Shown piece after piece: positions 25,101 to 33,158 of a stretch of 64,000 nt of DNA. Position 1 is the first letter of the stretch. The number at the start of each line of letters is the position of its first letter. Where the stretch lies: positions 124,001 to 188,000 of the forward strand of contig NZ_BMMP01000012.1 of the NCBI RefSeq assembly GCF_014645895.1, written 5' to 3'. The position numbers and the translations under genes were made by a program. The stretch comes from Streptomyces daqingensis (GTDB lineage: Bacteria; Actinomycetota; Actinomycetes; Streptomycetales; Streptomycetaceae). Under the pieces are notes generated by a model, which was not told where the DNA came from, made no database searches, and saw only the letters and a program-made list of their open reading frames with translations.

Positions 25101-26009
25101 ATGGGTGACGTACTGGCTGGAATACACTCCACCTGGGAGTTCGATTCGGACTCCGTGCTCATCCGCTTCGAACGGGGGATCCGCACGCCGAAGCTCTTCC
25201 ATGTGCTGGGGGAGCGCCGCATCCCGTACGAGGCGCTGAGTCATGTCGAGCTCACGCCAGGTGGCAAGCGCGGCACGGTCGTGCTGCGTGCCGAGCCCCG
25301 CGAAGGCGCCGATCCGCTGCTGGAGGCAGCGGCCGGACAGCTCAAGGACGGATGCGACCCGTACCGGCTGGTGCTGCCCGCCGAACGCGAGACGCTCGCG
25401 GACTACTACGCGACCGAGCTGCGCGCGGTCCTGAACGGGGACGCGGGCAAGCCCGCCGAGCACCACCTGGTCGCGGCTCCGATGCCGCCGCAGAGCTTCA
25501 AGGCCTTCGACGGCAAGGCGTCCTTCGACGGGAAGACGGTCTTCTTCCGCTGGTTCTGGACGGGAGCGTCGTCCACCAAGTGGAAGGCGGGAGACCAGAG
25601 TTTCCCGGTCGGTGACCTGGAGGGCGTCGAGTGGCGGTCCCCCGAGATCGCGGGCGGCCACCTGCGCCTGCTGCCGCGTGAGGGGCGGGCGCCGGACGCC
25701 GGCGAACCCGACAGGGACCCTGCCTCGGTGGTCTTCGGCATCGGCTACGGGCTCGTGCACGAGTCGCTGCCGTTCGCCGCGTCGGTGCTCGAGGCCGTAC
25801 GGGCGGCGGCCCCGGAGAGCTCACCGGTTCCCGTCTCCGCGCCGGCTTCGGCGGCGCCGGGCCACAACGCGCGCAGCGCCCACCCGGGCCGCTCGGACCC
25901 CGCGGACATCGCCGAACGCATCCGGCATCTCGGTGAGCTCCACGAGGCCGGACTGCTGACGGACGACGAGTTCTCCCAGAAGAAGGCCGACCTGCTGGCC
26001 GAGCTCTGA
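25101..26009 (+). CDS. DUF4429-SHOCT domain protein
   Basis: This gene encodes about 302 residues. Two DUF4429-type beta domains are visible: STWEFDSDSVLIRFERGIRTPK near the start and FKAFDGKASFDGKTVFFRW from about residue 135. A linker of low complexity follows, then a C-terminal SHOCT helix pair (IRHLGELHEAGLLTDDEFSQKKADLLAEL region). SHOCT modules are short oligomerisation/targeting motifs. ATG 25101 is chosen because TACGAT (25088-25093) lies 7 nt before it and no Shine-Dalgarno is near, so the mRNA may be leaderless; ATG 25092 is the in-frame alternative. Function is unknown. Confidence 0.85.
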   Translation: MGDVLAGIHSTWEFDSDSVLIRFERGIRTPKLFHVLGERRIPYEALSHVELTPGGKRGTVVLRAEPREGADPLLEAAAGQLKDGCDPYRLVLPAERETLADYYATELRAVLNGDAGKPAEHHLVAAPMPPQSFKAFDGKASFDGKTVFFRWFWTGASSTKWKAGDQSFPVGDLEGVEWRSPEIAGGHLRLLPREGRAPDAGEPDRDPASVVFGIGYGLVHESLPFAASVLEAVRAAAPESSPVPVSAPASAAPGHNARSAHPGRSDPADIAERIRHLGELHEAGLLTDDEFSQKKADLLAEL

Positions 26010-26113
26010 GCCCGCAGCCGGTCACCCGCCGGGACTCCCCGGCGACCCGCCCGTCAGGCCACCGGAGCCCGCCGCTCCACTGACCGAGCACCCGCTCCCC
26101 CGGGGGGCACGAG

Positions 26114-26185
26114 GCGCCCCTACTGCCGTAGGGGGCGCATCCGGTACTGCCGTATGACGTACCGGCGGCTTCCCGCCTCTAATCT
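26114..26185 (+). promoter_or_regulatory. Repeat-rich promoter of the two-component operon
   Basis: TACTGCCGTA occurs twice in direct orientation (26121-26130 and 26145-26154). The first copy is at the centre of an inverted repeat (CCTAC...GTAGG) and the second in GGTAC...GTACC. TAATCT at 26180-26185, ten bases before the kinase ATG, is a likely -10. The repeats would place a bound response regulator just upstream of or over the -35 region. Confidence 0.5.
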
Positions 26186-26194
26186 GAGCCCGCG

Positions 26195-27673
26195 ATGTCC
26201 TCCATCCCGCCTGATCCGCCGGCCGCCGAGCCGGCCGCTGAACCGTTCCGCGAGGCCTCCGGCCGGCAGCCGTCCCGGGCCGCGGAGACGGTGCTGCGCG
26301 GGCTGCGCGCCTTCACCGCCGCACTGACGACACCCGCACACCCGTGGGGTTCGCCCCCCGCACTCCGATCCGGCGTGCGCACACGACGCCTGGTGCATCT
26401 GCTCCTCGCGGCGCTGGTCGTCGCGCTGGTCCCGATCACGACGACGGTCCTCTCCCAGGACTACGGGCTGCCGGGCGCGGTGGCGACGTCCCTGGCCTTC
26501 GCGCAGGCCGGACCGCTGCTCCTGGCGGTGCACCGCCCCCTGCAGGCGTGGTGGATCGTGATCAGCGCCGACACCGCCGGCGCACTGCTCCTGCTGTTCG
26601 CCCCGCCCGCCCGCAGCTCCTGGCCCTGGCCGGCCACAGTGATCGTCGGCTATCTGGTGTTGTGCCTGGCACTGGCGCTGCGCGAGCGCCGCAACACCCT
26701 GATCGCCGTCTGGGCAGTCACGCTCGTGCTGTCGTTCACTCTCGGATCCCTCGCGCCGGACCGCGGTGACGGCACCGACGTCCTGCTCACCGTCCTCAGC
26801 GGCGTCATCCTGCTGCTGGGCGCCGCCTTTCGTGAGCGGGCCGACGCGCAGCGGCGCCTCGCCGAGCAGGAGACGATCAGCGAAGCGGAACGGGGCCGCC
26901 GCACGCTGCTGGAGGAGCGGGCGCGCATCGCCCGCGAGCTGCACGACGTCGTCGCCCACCACATGTCCGTCATCACCGTGCAGGCGGACAGCGCGCCCTA
27001 CAGGCTGAGCGGTCTGCCACCCGAAGCGCGGGAGGAGTTCGACTCGATAGCGGCCACTGCACGCGAATCGCTGTCGGAGATGCGCCGTCTGCTGGGCGTG
27101 CTGCGCAGCGAGGAGAGCAACGGCGAGCGCGCGCCCCAGCCGGGGCTCGACCGCCTCGGTCAGCTGGTCGAGGCGACAGTACGGGCGGGTGTGCCGACCG
27201 AACTGTCGGTGGCACCGGGGTTGTCCGGTCTGCCGCAGGCCGTGCAACTGTCCGCGTACCGCATCGTGCAGGAGGCGCTCGCCAACGTCGTCCGCCACGC
27301 GCCGGGTGCGACAGCGCACGTCTTCGTACGGGGTGCCGCGGCGGACGGGACGGGGGGCGGGGAGAGCGACCGGGGCGGGGACGCGGGAGAGGTCCTCCAC
27401 GGAGACGGGGACCGGGAGGGCGGCTGGGACGAAGCCGTCGGACCTGTGGCCACGCTGACCGTGCTCGTCGTCAACGGCCGGCCGCGCCGGCCCGCCGGTC
27501 CGCCCCTGGAGGCGGCCGGCACAGGCCACGGGCTCGTCGGCATGCGCGAGCGCGTACGGCTCGTCGGCGGCACCCTCGACGTCGGTCCGCTCCCCGACGG
27601 CGGCTTCCGCGTGGCCGCCGGGCTCCCCGTGCCGCCGACGCCACTGACCGGGAAGGACTCCCCAGCCTCATGA
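26195..27673 (+). CDS. NarL-type sensor histidine kinase
   Basis: This 492-residue kinase has about four to six membrane helices between residues 64 and 212. A HisKA_3 dimerisation domain follows with phospho-acceptor His250 in ARELHDVVAHHMSVI, then a HATPase_c domain with N-box QEALANVVRHA and a G-box GTGHGLVGMRERV. A Gly/Asp-rich insertion of about 38 residues (380-418) splits the ATPase domain. No extracellular sensor domain is seen, so the membrane region itself may sense. The stop overlaps the next gene's ATG (ATGA). Confidence 0.93.
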   Translation: MSSIPPDPPAAEPAAEPFREASGRQPSRAAETVLRGLRAFTAALTTPAHPWGSPPALRSGVRTRRLVHLLLAALVVALVPITTTVLSQDYGLPGAVATSLAFAQAGPLLLAVHRPLQAWWIVISADTAGALLLLFAPPARSSWPWPATVIVGYLVLCLALALRERRNTLIAVWAVTLVLSFTLGSLAPDRGDGTDVLLTVLSGVILLLGAAFRERADAQRRLAEQETISEAERGRRTLLEERARIARELHDVVAHHMSVITVQADSAPYRLSGLPPEAREEFDSIAATARESLSEMRRLLGVLRSEESNGERAPQPGLDRLGQLVEATVRAGVPTELSVAPGLSGLPQAVQLSAYRIVQEALANVVRHAPGATAHVFVRGAAADGTGGGESDRGGDAGEVLHGDGDREGGWDEAVGPVATLTVLVVNGRPRRPAGPPLEAAGTGHGLVGMRERVRLVGGTLDVGPLPDGGFRVAAGLPVPPTPLTGKDSPAS

Positions 27674-28356
27674 CCACCCGCGTGATCATCGTCGACGACC
27701 AGGCCATGGTGCGGGCGGGCTTCGCCGCCCTGCTCTCCGCGCAGTCCGACATCGACGTGGTGGGCGAGGCCGCGGACGGTGCGCAGGGCGTCGAACTGTG
27801 CGGCCGTACGCACCCCGACGTGGTGCTCATGGACGTCCGCATGCCGGAGATGGACGGGCTCGAGGCGGCCAGGAGGCTGCTGAACCCCGGTACGGAGGCC
27901 GGCACGGACCACCGCCCGAAGGTGCTGATGCTGACCACGTTCGACGTCGACGACTACGTCTACGAGGCACTGCGCACCGGTGCCAGCGGGTTCCTCCTCA
28001 AGGACGCCCCGCCGGCCGATCTCATCGCCGCCGTACGGGTCGTGGCGGACGGAGAGGCGCTGCTGGCGCCGTCCGTGACCCGGAGGCTGATCGCCGACTT
28101 CGCACGTCAGCGGCCGGCTCCCCAGGCCGCGTCCCGGTCCCTGCAGTTGAACGGACTGACCGACCGGGAGAGGGAGGTCCTGGAGCTGGTCGCACGGGGC
28201 CGTTCCAACAGTGAGATCGCAGGCACGCTCGTCCTCGCCGAACAGACCGTGAAGACGCACGTGAGCCGCATCTTCACCAAGCTGCGTCTGCGGGACCGCG
28301 CCCAGGCGGTGATCTTCGCCTACGAGTCCGGGCTCGTCTCCCCGGGTGAGAGCTGA
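27670..28356 (+). CDS. NarL/LuxR-family response regulator
   Basis: This 228-residue protein has a receiver domain (about 1-125) with phospho-acceptor Asp55 in VVLMDVRMPEMDG and Lys in FLLKDAP. The C-terminal LuxR HTH is LTDREREVLELVARGRSNSEI through VKTHVSRIFTKL. It is translationally coupled to the kinase (ATGA at 27670-27673), so they form one two-component system. It probably binds the TACTGCCGTA repeats before the kinase gene and perhaps the neighbouring hydrolase promoters; this is inference. Confidence 0.95.
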   Translation: MTTRVIIVDDQAMVRAGFAALLSAQSDIDVVGEAADGAQGVELCGRTHPDVVLMDVRMPEMDGLEAARRLLNPGTEAGTDHRPKVLMLTTFDVDDYVYEALRTGASGFLLKDAPPADLIAAVRVVADGEALLAPSVTRRLIADFARQRPAPQAASRSLQLNGLTDREREVLELVARGRSNSEIAGTLVLAEQTVKTHVSRIFTKLRLRDRAQAVIFAYESGLVSPGES

Positions 28357-28396
28357 TCTTCATACCGTTCTGCGGGGTCCAGGGGCATAAGGGTTC

Positions 28397-28417
28397 GCCC
28401 TCCTCCTCCGGGAGGGC
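28397..28417 (+). terminator. Hairpin after the response regulator gene
   Basis: GCCCTCC (28397-28403) pairs with GGAGGGC (28411-28417) around a 7-nt loop, 41 bp after the response regulator stop. Confidence 0.45.
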
Positions 28418-28551
28418 TCGTGCTGCTGCCCGATACCCCGGTACTGCCCGCGAGTTGGCTCCCGGGTGTGACGCAGAGCCGCAGCCCGCCGCCCGAGTCT
28501 GCTCCCACCGAGCCGCCGGGTCCTCCGGCCGCCGCCGGAGGGAGAACCGCG

Positions 28552-29760
28552 ATGAAGCGCCGCCTGAAGAGGGCCCTGACCGCCGCCGCACTCGTGAGCA
28601 CCGTCGTGGCGGCCACGGCCGGATGGGCAGCGGGGTCGCAGCAGAGCGCTGTCACCGGGCCGCCGCCGGGGACGGCCGGCTGGCGGGCGGACGTCGGTAC
28701 GCTCGGCCGTCCGCTGCCCGACCCCGCCGGCGCGGGGCCCGGACAGATCGCGTCGTTCTTCTCCGGTATCGACCCTGTAGAGCGACGGGCTCTCGCCCGG
28801 CGGCACCCGCTCGTCGTGGGGAATCTCGACGGCGCACCGGTCGCACTGCGCTACGCGGCCAACCGCCGCGCGCTGCGGAAGGAAGCAGTACGCCAGCATG
28901 CCCGTTCGACCGACCCGGCGCTCACGCCGCAGGCTCACGCGCACGCCCGGCATAAGGCCGCGCGCTACACGCGGCTCCTCGCCTCCGACAGGCAGATCCT
29001 CGCCTTCGATCCGCGGGGACGGGGTCAGGTCGCCGAGGTCTACGGGGACCTCGCGACAGCCGAACGCACTGCCGTGATCGTGCCGGGCTCCGACATCGAC
29101 CTGCGGACCTTCGACAGCAGGGGCGCCAACCGCTACGGCACCCCCGCCGGCATGGCGGCCTCCCTGCGGTCACAGATGCACGAAGCGGCCCCCGGCACGC
29201 GTACGGCCGTCATCGCCTGGGTCGGCTACACGACTCCTGTCGGGCTGGGGCCGGATGCGGCTACAGGGCGCCTGGCCGAGGCGGGCGCACCCCGTCTGGA
29301 ACGCTTCCTGCACGGCCTCTCCCGCACGGGCGCGCCCGCGCCCTCGCTGTTCTGCCACAGTTACGGATCCGTCGTGTGCGGCAAGGCTGCGGCACATCTG
29401 ACCAGGAAGGACGCCTCGAACCTGGTCGCGTTCGGCTCCCCCGGCATGCACGCGGCGTCGGCCGCGGGACTCGGCACCCGCGTACCTGTCTGGTCGGCCC
29501 GCGACGCTGCCGACTGGATCGCCCGGATCCCGAACGTCCGGCTGTTCGGCCTCGGCCACGGCACCGACCCGGCCGGCGACGGCTTCGGCGCCCGCGTGGT
29601 CTCCTCCGACCGGGCGGAGGGCCACGCGGGCTACCTGGAGCCCGGCACCGACTCGGGCGCCAACTTCGCCGCGATCACGCTCGGTTCGTACGACCGCGTG
29701 CACTGTGCGGACGGATCGCGGGAGTGTGCGAAAGCCGTCACTGCCGCCCGGCTGAGGTGA
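28552..29760 (+). CDS. Secreted alpha/beta hydrolase (DUF1023-like), paralogue of 23781
   Basis: This 402-residue protein has a signal-like N-terminus (MKRRLKRALTAAALVSTVVA). The body matches the hydrolase at 23781 block by block: HPLVVGNLDGAPVALRYAAN, FDPRGRGQVAEVYGDL, IDLRTFDSRG, nucleophile elbow CHSYGS with Ser270, and GHGTDPAGDGFGARVV. The N-terminus differs, so one copy looks membrane-anchored and the other exported. GGAGGGAGA lies 7 nt before the ATG. The 3' end overlaps the convergent aldo/keto reductase by 23 bp. The two copies flank the DUF4429 gene and the two-component system. Confidence 0.86.
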   Translation: MKRRLKRALTAAALVSTVVAATAGWAAGSQQSAVTGPPPGTAGWRADVGTLGRPLPDPAGAGPGQIASFFSGIDPVERRALARRHPLVVGNLDGAPVALRYAANRRALRKEAVRQHARSTDPALTPQAHAHARHKAARYTRLLASDRQILAFDPRGRGQVAEVYGDLATAERTAVIVPGSDIDLRTFDSRGANRYGTPAGMAASLRSQMHEAAPGTRTAVIAWVGYTTPVGLGPDAATGRLAEAGAPRLERFLHGLSRTGAPAPSLFCHSYGSVVCGKAAAHLTRKDASNLVAFGSPGMHAASAAGLGTRVPVWSARDAADWIARIPNVRLFGLGHGTDPAGDGFGARVVSSDRAEGHAGYLEPGTDSGANFAAITLGSYDRVHCADGSRECAKAVTAARLR

Positions 29761-30772
29761 ACGACATGTCTGCGTAACGGTCGCCCGCCACCTGTCCCGC
29801 GATGGGCTCCAGCAGCGCCATATCGTCCGCGGACAGTTCGATGCGCGTGGCGGCAGCGTTCTCCTCCACCCGGTGCCGCTTGCGGGTCCCCGGGATCGGT
29901 ACGACCGTCAGACCCTCCCGCAACCGTGCCTGCTGGTGCACCCACGCCAGGGCGATCTGTCCGAGCGTCGCACCATGCGCGTCGGCGACCTGGCGCACCG
30001 GATCGAGCAGCGCCGCGTTGGCTGTCGCGTTCTCACCGGTGAAACGGGGCTGCTGCCGCCTGAAGTCGTCGCCGGTCAGATCCTTCTCGGCGTCGGCGAA
30101 GGCGCCGGTAAGGAATCCGCGGCCCAGAGGCGAGTACGGCACGAACGCGACGCCCAGTTCACGCGCGGCGTCGACGACACCGTTCTCGACGTCCCGGCTG
30201 AACAACGACCACTCCGACTGGACGGCCGCGATGGGGTGGACTGTCTGGGCCTCCCGCAGTTCGCCGGCGGTCACCTCGCTCAGCCCGAGGTGCCGGACCT
30301 TGCCCTCCGCCACCAGTTCGGCCATCGCGCCGACGCTCTCCTCGAGGGGAACCTCGACGTCGCGGCGGTGCATGTAGTAGAGGTCGATCTCCTCGACACC
30401 GAGCCGGCGCAGGCTCGCCTCCACGCACTGCCGGATGTACGGGCGGTCGTTGCGGATGGAACGCTTCGCCGGGTCGGACGGGTCCAGGCTGATGGCGAAC
30501 TTGGTGGCCAGCGTGATCTCGTCGCGGTGCGCGCGTACGAACGGCGAGATGAACTTCTCGTTCTCACCGGCTCCGTAGAGGTCCGCCGTGTCGTACAGGG
30601 TGACGCCCAGCTCCAGGGCGCGCTCCAGCGTGGCCCGTGCCTCGCCGGCGTCCGTGGGCCCGTACGCGAAGCTCATGCCCATGCATCCCAGGCCCTGGAC
30701 GCCGGTCTCCGGGCCCTGGGCTCCGAGCCGTACCGTGCCGATCCTGCCGTTGTCTTGCGAGTCCGTGGTCAT
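29738..30772 (-). CDS. Aldo/keto reductase
   Basis: This 344-residue NADPH-dependent oxidoreductase has the AKR catalytic set: Asp61 and Tyr66 in LYDTADLYGAGENE, Lys91 in LATKF, and His in YYMHRRD. The C-terminal cofactor segment is VVPIPGTRKRHRVEENAAA. The sequence fits the AKR13-like/YajO branch. It is the second gene of an operon with a MerR regulator: its ATG overlaps the regulator stop (ATGA, 30769-30772). The 3' end runs 23 bp into the convergent hydrolase gene. Confidence 0.94.
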   Translation of the reverse strand: MTTDSQDNGRIGTVRLGAQGPETGVQGLGCMGMSFAYGPTDAGEARATLERALELGVTLYDTADLYGAGENEKFISPFVRAHRDEITLATKFAISLDPSDPAKRSIRNDRPYIRQCVEASLRRLGVEEIDLYYMHRRDVEVPLEESVGAMAELVAEGKVRHLGLSEVTAGELREAQTVHPIAAVQSEWSLFSRDVENGVVDAARELGVAFVPYSPLGRGFLTGAFADAEKDLTGDDFRRQQPRFTGENATANAALLDPVRQVADAHGATLGQIALAWVHQQARLREGLTVVPIPGTRKRHRVEENAAATRIELSADDMALLEPIAGQVAGDRYADMSFTSAGRQ

Positions 30773-31245
30773 GCGGTCCTCTCAGTGTTCTCCGGCGGGC
30801 GCAGTGCCGCATACATGTCGATCTTGTAGTCCAGCACCGCGAGGGTCTCCCGGAGCTCCGCGATCCGGCGCCTCACGTCCTCACGTGTGGCGACGAGCAG
30901 CGCGTGCCGGTCCGGGAAGGTGTGCTCGCCCTCACGGACGAGCTCCGCGTACCTGACCATGTCCGCGACGGGCATCCCCGTGAGGCGCAGCTTGGCCACC
31001 AGACCGAGCCATTCGAGGTCCCTGTCGGTGAACCGGCGCTGCCCCGTGTGCGACCGGTCGACGTGCGGCATCAGTCCGATCCGCTCGTACCACCGCAGGG
31101 TGTGGGCGCTCAGGCCGCAGGCCGCCGCGACCTCGCTGATGGTGTAGTGCGTCTGTCCCCCGGGCCGGATGCGGGGCGCTTCCACGGAAGCGCACACGTC
31201 CGGTTCGGCTGCTACGTCCGCTGCATCCGTCTCCGTCACAGTCAT
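30769..31245 (-). CDS. MerR-family transcriptional regulator
   Basis: This 158-residue protein has the winged HTH YTISEVAAACGLSAHTLRWYERIGLM preceded by an unusual 33-residue acidic N-terminal extension. A dimerisation helix follows (RIAELRETLAVLDYKIDMY). No metal-binding Cys cluster is seen, so it is of the small-effector or unknown-ligand type. It is coupled to the reductase gene by ATGA and is preceded by a MerR-type promoter with a 19-bp spacer, so autoregulation of the operon is likely. Confidence 0.93.
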   Translation of the reverse strand: MTVTETDAADVAAEPDVCASVEAPRIRPGGQTHYTISEVAAACGLSAHTLRWYERIGLMPHVDRSHTGQRRFTDRDLEWLGLVAKLRLTGMPVADMVRYAELVREGEHTFPDRHALLVATREDVRRRIAELRETLAVLDYKIDMYAALRPPENTERTA

Positions 31246-31252
31246 GCATTGA

Positions 31253-31283
31253 ACGCTACGGACTTCGAGCGCACTCCAGGCAA
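31253..31283 (-). promoter_or_regulatory. MerR-type promoter with 19-bp spacer, leaderless
   Basis: Read on the minus strand, TTGCCT (31283-31278) is followed after exactly 19 bp by TAGCGT (31258-31253). The long spacer contains an inverted repeat centred on GAG-TGCG-CTC. Overlong spacers with a central dyad are the hallmark of MerR-activated promoters. The -10 ends 7 nt before the regulator ATG, so the transcript is probably leaderless. Confidence 0.65.
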
Positions 31284-31326
31284 GCGGTAATTTCCGCCGA
31301 GCCCGCTCGCGTTACGCTCGGGAGCC

Positions 31327-32199
31327 ATGAACAGCCTGCGGATGATCGAGAACTGGCCCGTACCGACCGCTGCGGCCGCTGTCGTCGCCCGGGCGGCGGG
31401 CTCCGGAGGCGCCGGAGAAACGGCCGGCGGCACGGCTCAGCCGGTGATCACCGGCAGCCACGGGCCGGTGGACCACCGGTTCGCGCTCGCTTCCGTCACC
31501 AAGCCGCTCGCCGCCTACGCCGCTCTGATCGCCGTCGAGGAAGGCGCGGTGGAACTCGACGATTCGGCGGGCCCAACCGGTTCGACCGTCCGGCACCTGC
31601 TCGCGCACACGTCCGGCCTCGCCTTCGACGAGGACCGCCCGATGGCCGAACCGGGCACCCGCCGCCTCTACTCCAACGCGGGCTTCGAAGCGCTGGGCGA
31701 CCACCTCGCCAAGGTCACCGAGATCCCCTTCCCGCAGTACCTGCACGAGGCCGTCCTGGAACCGCTGGGCATGACCTCGACGGAGCTGCCCGGCTCCCCC
31801 GCCAAGGACGCCGTCTCCACGGTCGGCGACCTCGCTCGCTTCGCCTCCGAACTGCTCTCGCCCCGGCTGCTCTCGCCGCAGACCCTCCAGGACGCGACCA
31901 CGGTGGCCTTCCCCGGGCTCAAGGGCGTACTGCCGGGCTACGGGAACCAGTCGCCCAACGACTGGGGGCTGGGGTTCGAGATCAGGGACGGCAAGTCCCC
32001 CCACTGGACGGGGTCTTCGTCCTCGCCCCGTACTTTCGGCCACTTCGGGCAGTCGGGCACGTTCCTGTGGGCCGACCCTGAGGCGGACGCGGCGTGCGTC
32101 GCACTCACCGACCGGGACTTCGGACAGTGGGCCGTGGACGCCTGGCCGCAGTTCACCGACGCAGTGCTCGCCGAACTGCGCGAACAGCGCGACGGCTGA
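31327..32199 (+). CDS. Serine hydrolase (beta-lactamase/class C family)
   Basis: This 290-residue protein belongs to the class C beta-lactamase-like serine hydrolases. The catalytic tetrad motif is Ser56-Val-Thr-Lys59 (LASVTKP), the second motif Tyr115-Ser-Asn and the third is represented by FGHFGQSG. No signal peptide is seen, so it is probably a cytoplasmic esterase or peptidase-like enzyme rather than a true beta-lactamase. It is short for the family (usually 350-400). GGGAGCC precedes the ATG. Confidence 0.9.
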   Translation: MNSLRMIENWPVPTAAAAVVARAAGSGGAGETAGGTAQPVITGSHGPVDHRFALASVTKPLAAYAALIAVEEGAVELDDSAGPTGSTVRHLLAHTSGLAFDEDRPMAEPGTRRLYSNAGFEALGDHLAKVTEIPFPQYLHEAVLEPLGMTSTELPGSPAKDAVSTVGDLARFASELLSPRLLSPQTLQDATTVAFPGLKGVLPGYGNQSPNDWGLGFEIRDGKSPHWTGSSSSPRTFGHFGQSGTFLWADPEADAACVALTDRDFGQWAVDAWPQFTDAVLAELREQRDG

Positions 32200-32265
32200 C
32201 GACCGGCACGTTCGAAGGCGAGCGCACGGCAGAGACACGGCAGGGCCACGACAGAGGCACGGCGC

Positions 32266-32295
32266 GTCAGGTCAGGTCAGGTCAGGTCAGGTCAG
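32266..32295. repeat. Six tandem copies of GTCAG
   Basis: GTCAG is repeated six times without interruption in the short gap between the convergent serine hydrolase and pirin genes. It is a simple-sequence array of a kind prone to slipped-strand length change. Confidence 0.9.
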
Positions 32296-32333
32296 GCGAA
32301 CGTCGCACTGCGCGAGGCGGGTGCGTTCCGCGG

Positions 32334-33077
32334 TCACCCGTAGCCGGGTTCCGCGTGCATCTCCCACATCAGCAGTTCGACGGGGCCGCCCGCGCCCCGC
32401 GCTTCCAGATCACGGGCGTCGGTGATACGCGCGGCGTCACTCTCGCCGAGCCTGTACGGCCCCGCACCCGCGCCCGTCACCTCCGCTGTCCCGCGTACGA
32501 CGTGGAGGTACACCCAGGCCGCCTCGGGGACGGCCGTGCGCTCGCCTTCCGCCAGCCGCCGTACATGCAGCACCGCCTCCGTACGCGGCACCGCGAAGGG
32601 AGTCCCGTCCGCGATGCCGTGCACCACTTCGTACTCCGGCTCGTACTCCCCACGTCCGGACACCCCGCGGCCGCCGTCCTCCTCGGAGTCACCGCCGTGA
32701 CCGGCGGTCCCGGGCACGAGCCACATCTGCACGAAGCGCAGCGGCCCCTCCCCCGCGTTGCGCTCGGTGTGCCGGACGCCGCTGCCCGCGCCCAGCCGCT
32801 GGACGTCCCCGGCCCGCACGAGCGAGGTCCTGCCCGTGGAGTCCCGGTGCTCCAGCTCCCCTTCGACGACCCACGTGACGATCTCGACGTCCCTGTGCGG
32901 GTGTTCGCCGAACCCCGCCCCCGGTGCGAGCCGTTCCTCGTTGCAGGCGACCAGCTGCCCGAAGCCGACGTTGTCCGGGTCGTAGAAGCCCGAGAAGGAG
33001 AACGCGTGCCGGGTGTCGATCCCCGCTTCCGCGTCGCCGCCCCGATACCGGTCCTCCGCCCGCCACACGTGAAGCAT
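32334..33077 (-). CDS. Pirin-family bicupin protein
   Basis: This 247-residue protein is a pirin. The N-terminal cupin has the metal-site pattern GEHPHRDVEIVTWVVEGELEHRDS, ending in GSGVRHTERN; both His pairs are present. The second cupin half is less conserved. Bacterial pirins are iron proteins with quercetinase-like or regulatory roles. The ATG lies at 33077. The gene is convergent with the serine hydrolase and divergent from fasR. Confidence 0.9.
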   Translation of the reverse strand: MLHVWRAEDRYRGGDAEAGIDTRHAFSFSGFYDPDNVGFGQLVACNEERLAPGAGFGEHPHRDVEIVTWVVEGELEHRDSTGRTSLVRAGDVQRLGAGSGVRHTERNAGEGPLRFVQMWLVPGTAGHGGDSEEDGGRGVSGRGEYEPEYEVVHGIADGTPFAVPRTEAVLHVRRLAEGERTAVPEAAWVYLHVVRGTAEVTGAGAGPYRLGESDAARITDARDLEARGAGGPVELLMWEMHAEPGYG

Positions 33078-33158
33078 GGACCCACGGTAGACGCCTCCGT
33101 GCTGCGCACCAGCGCCCCCGGCCCCACGCCCCCCGGCCGATGAGGCAGGCTTGGCTTC

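Noticed and set aside
31327..32199. The serine hydrolase as a true beta-lactamase resistance gene
   Set aside because: No signal peptide is present and the length and third motif fit esterase-like class C relatives better.
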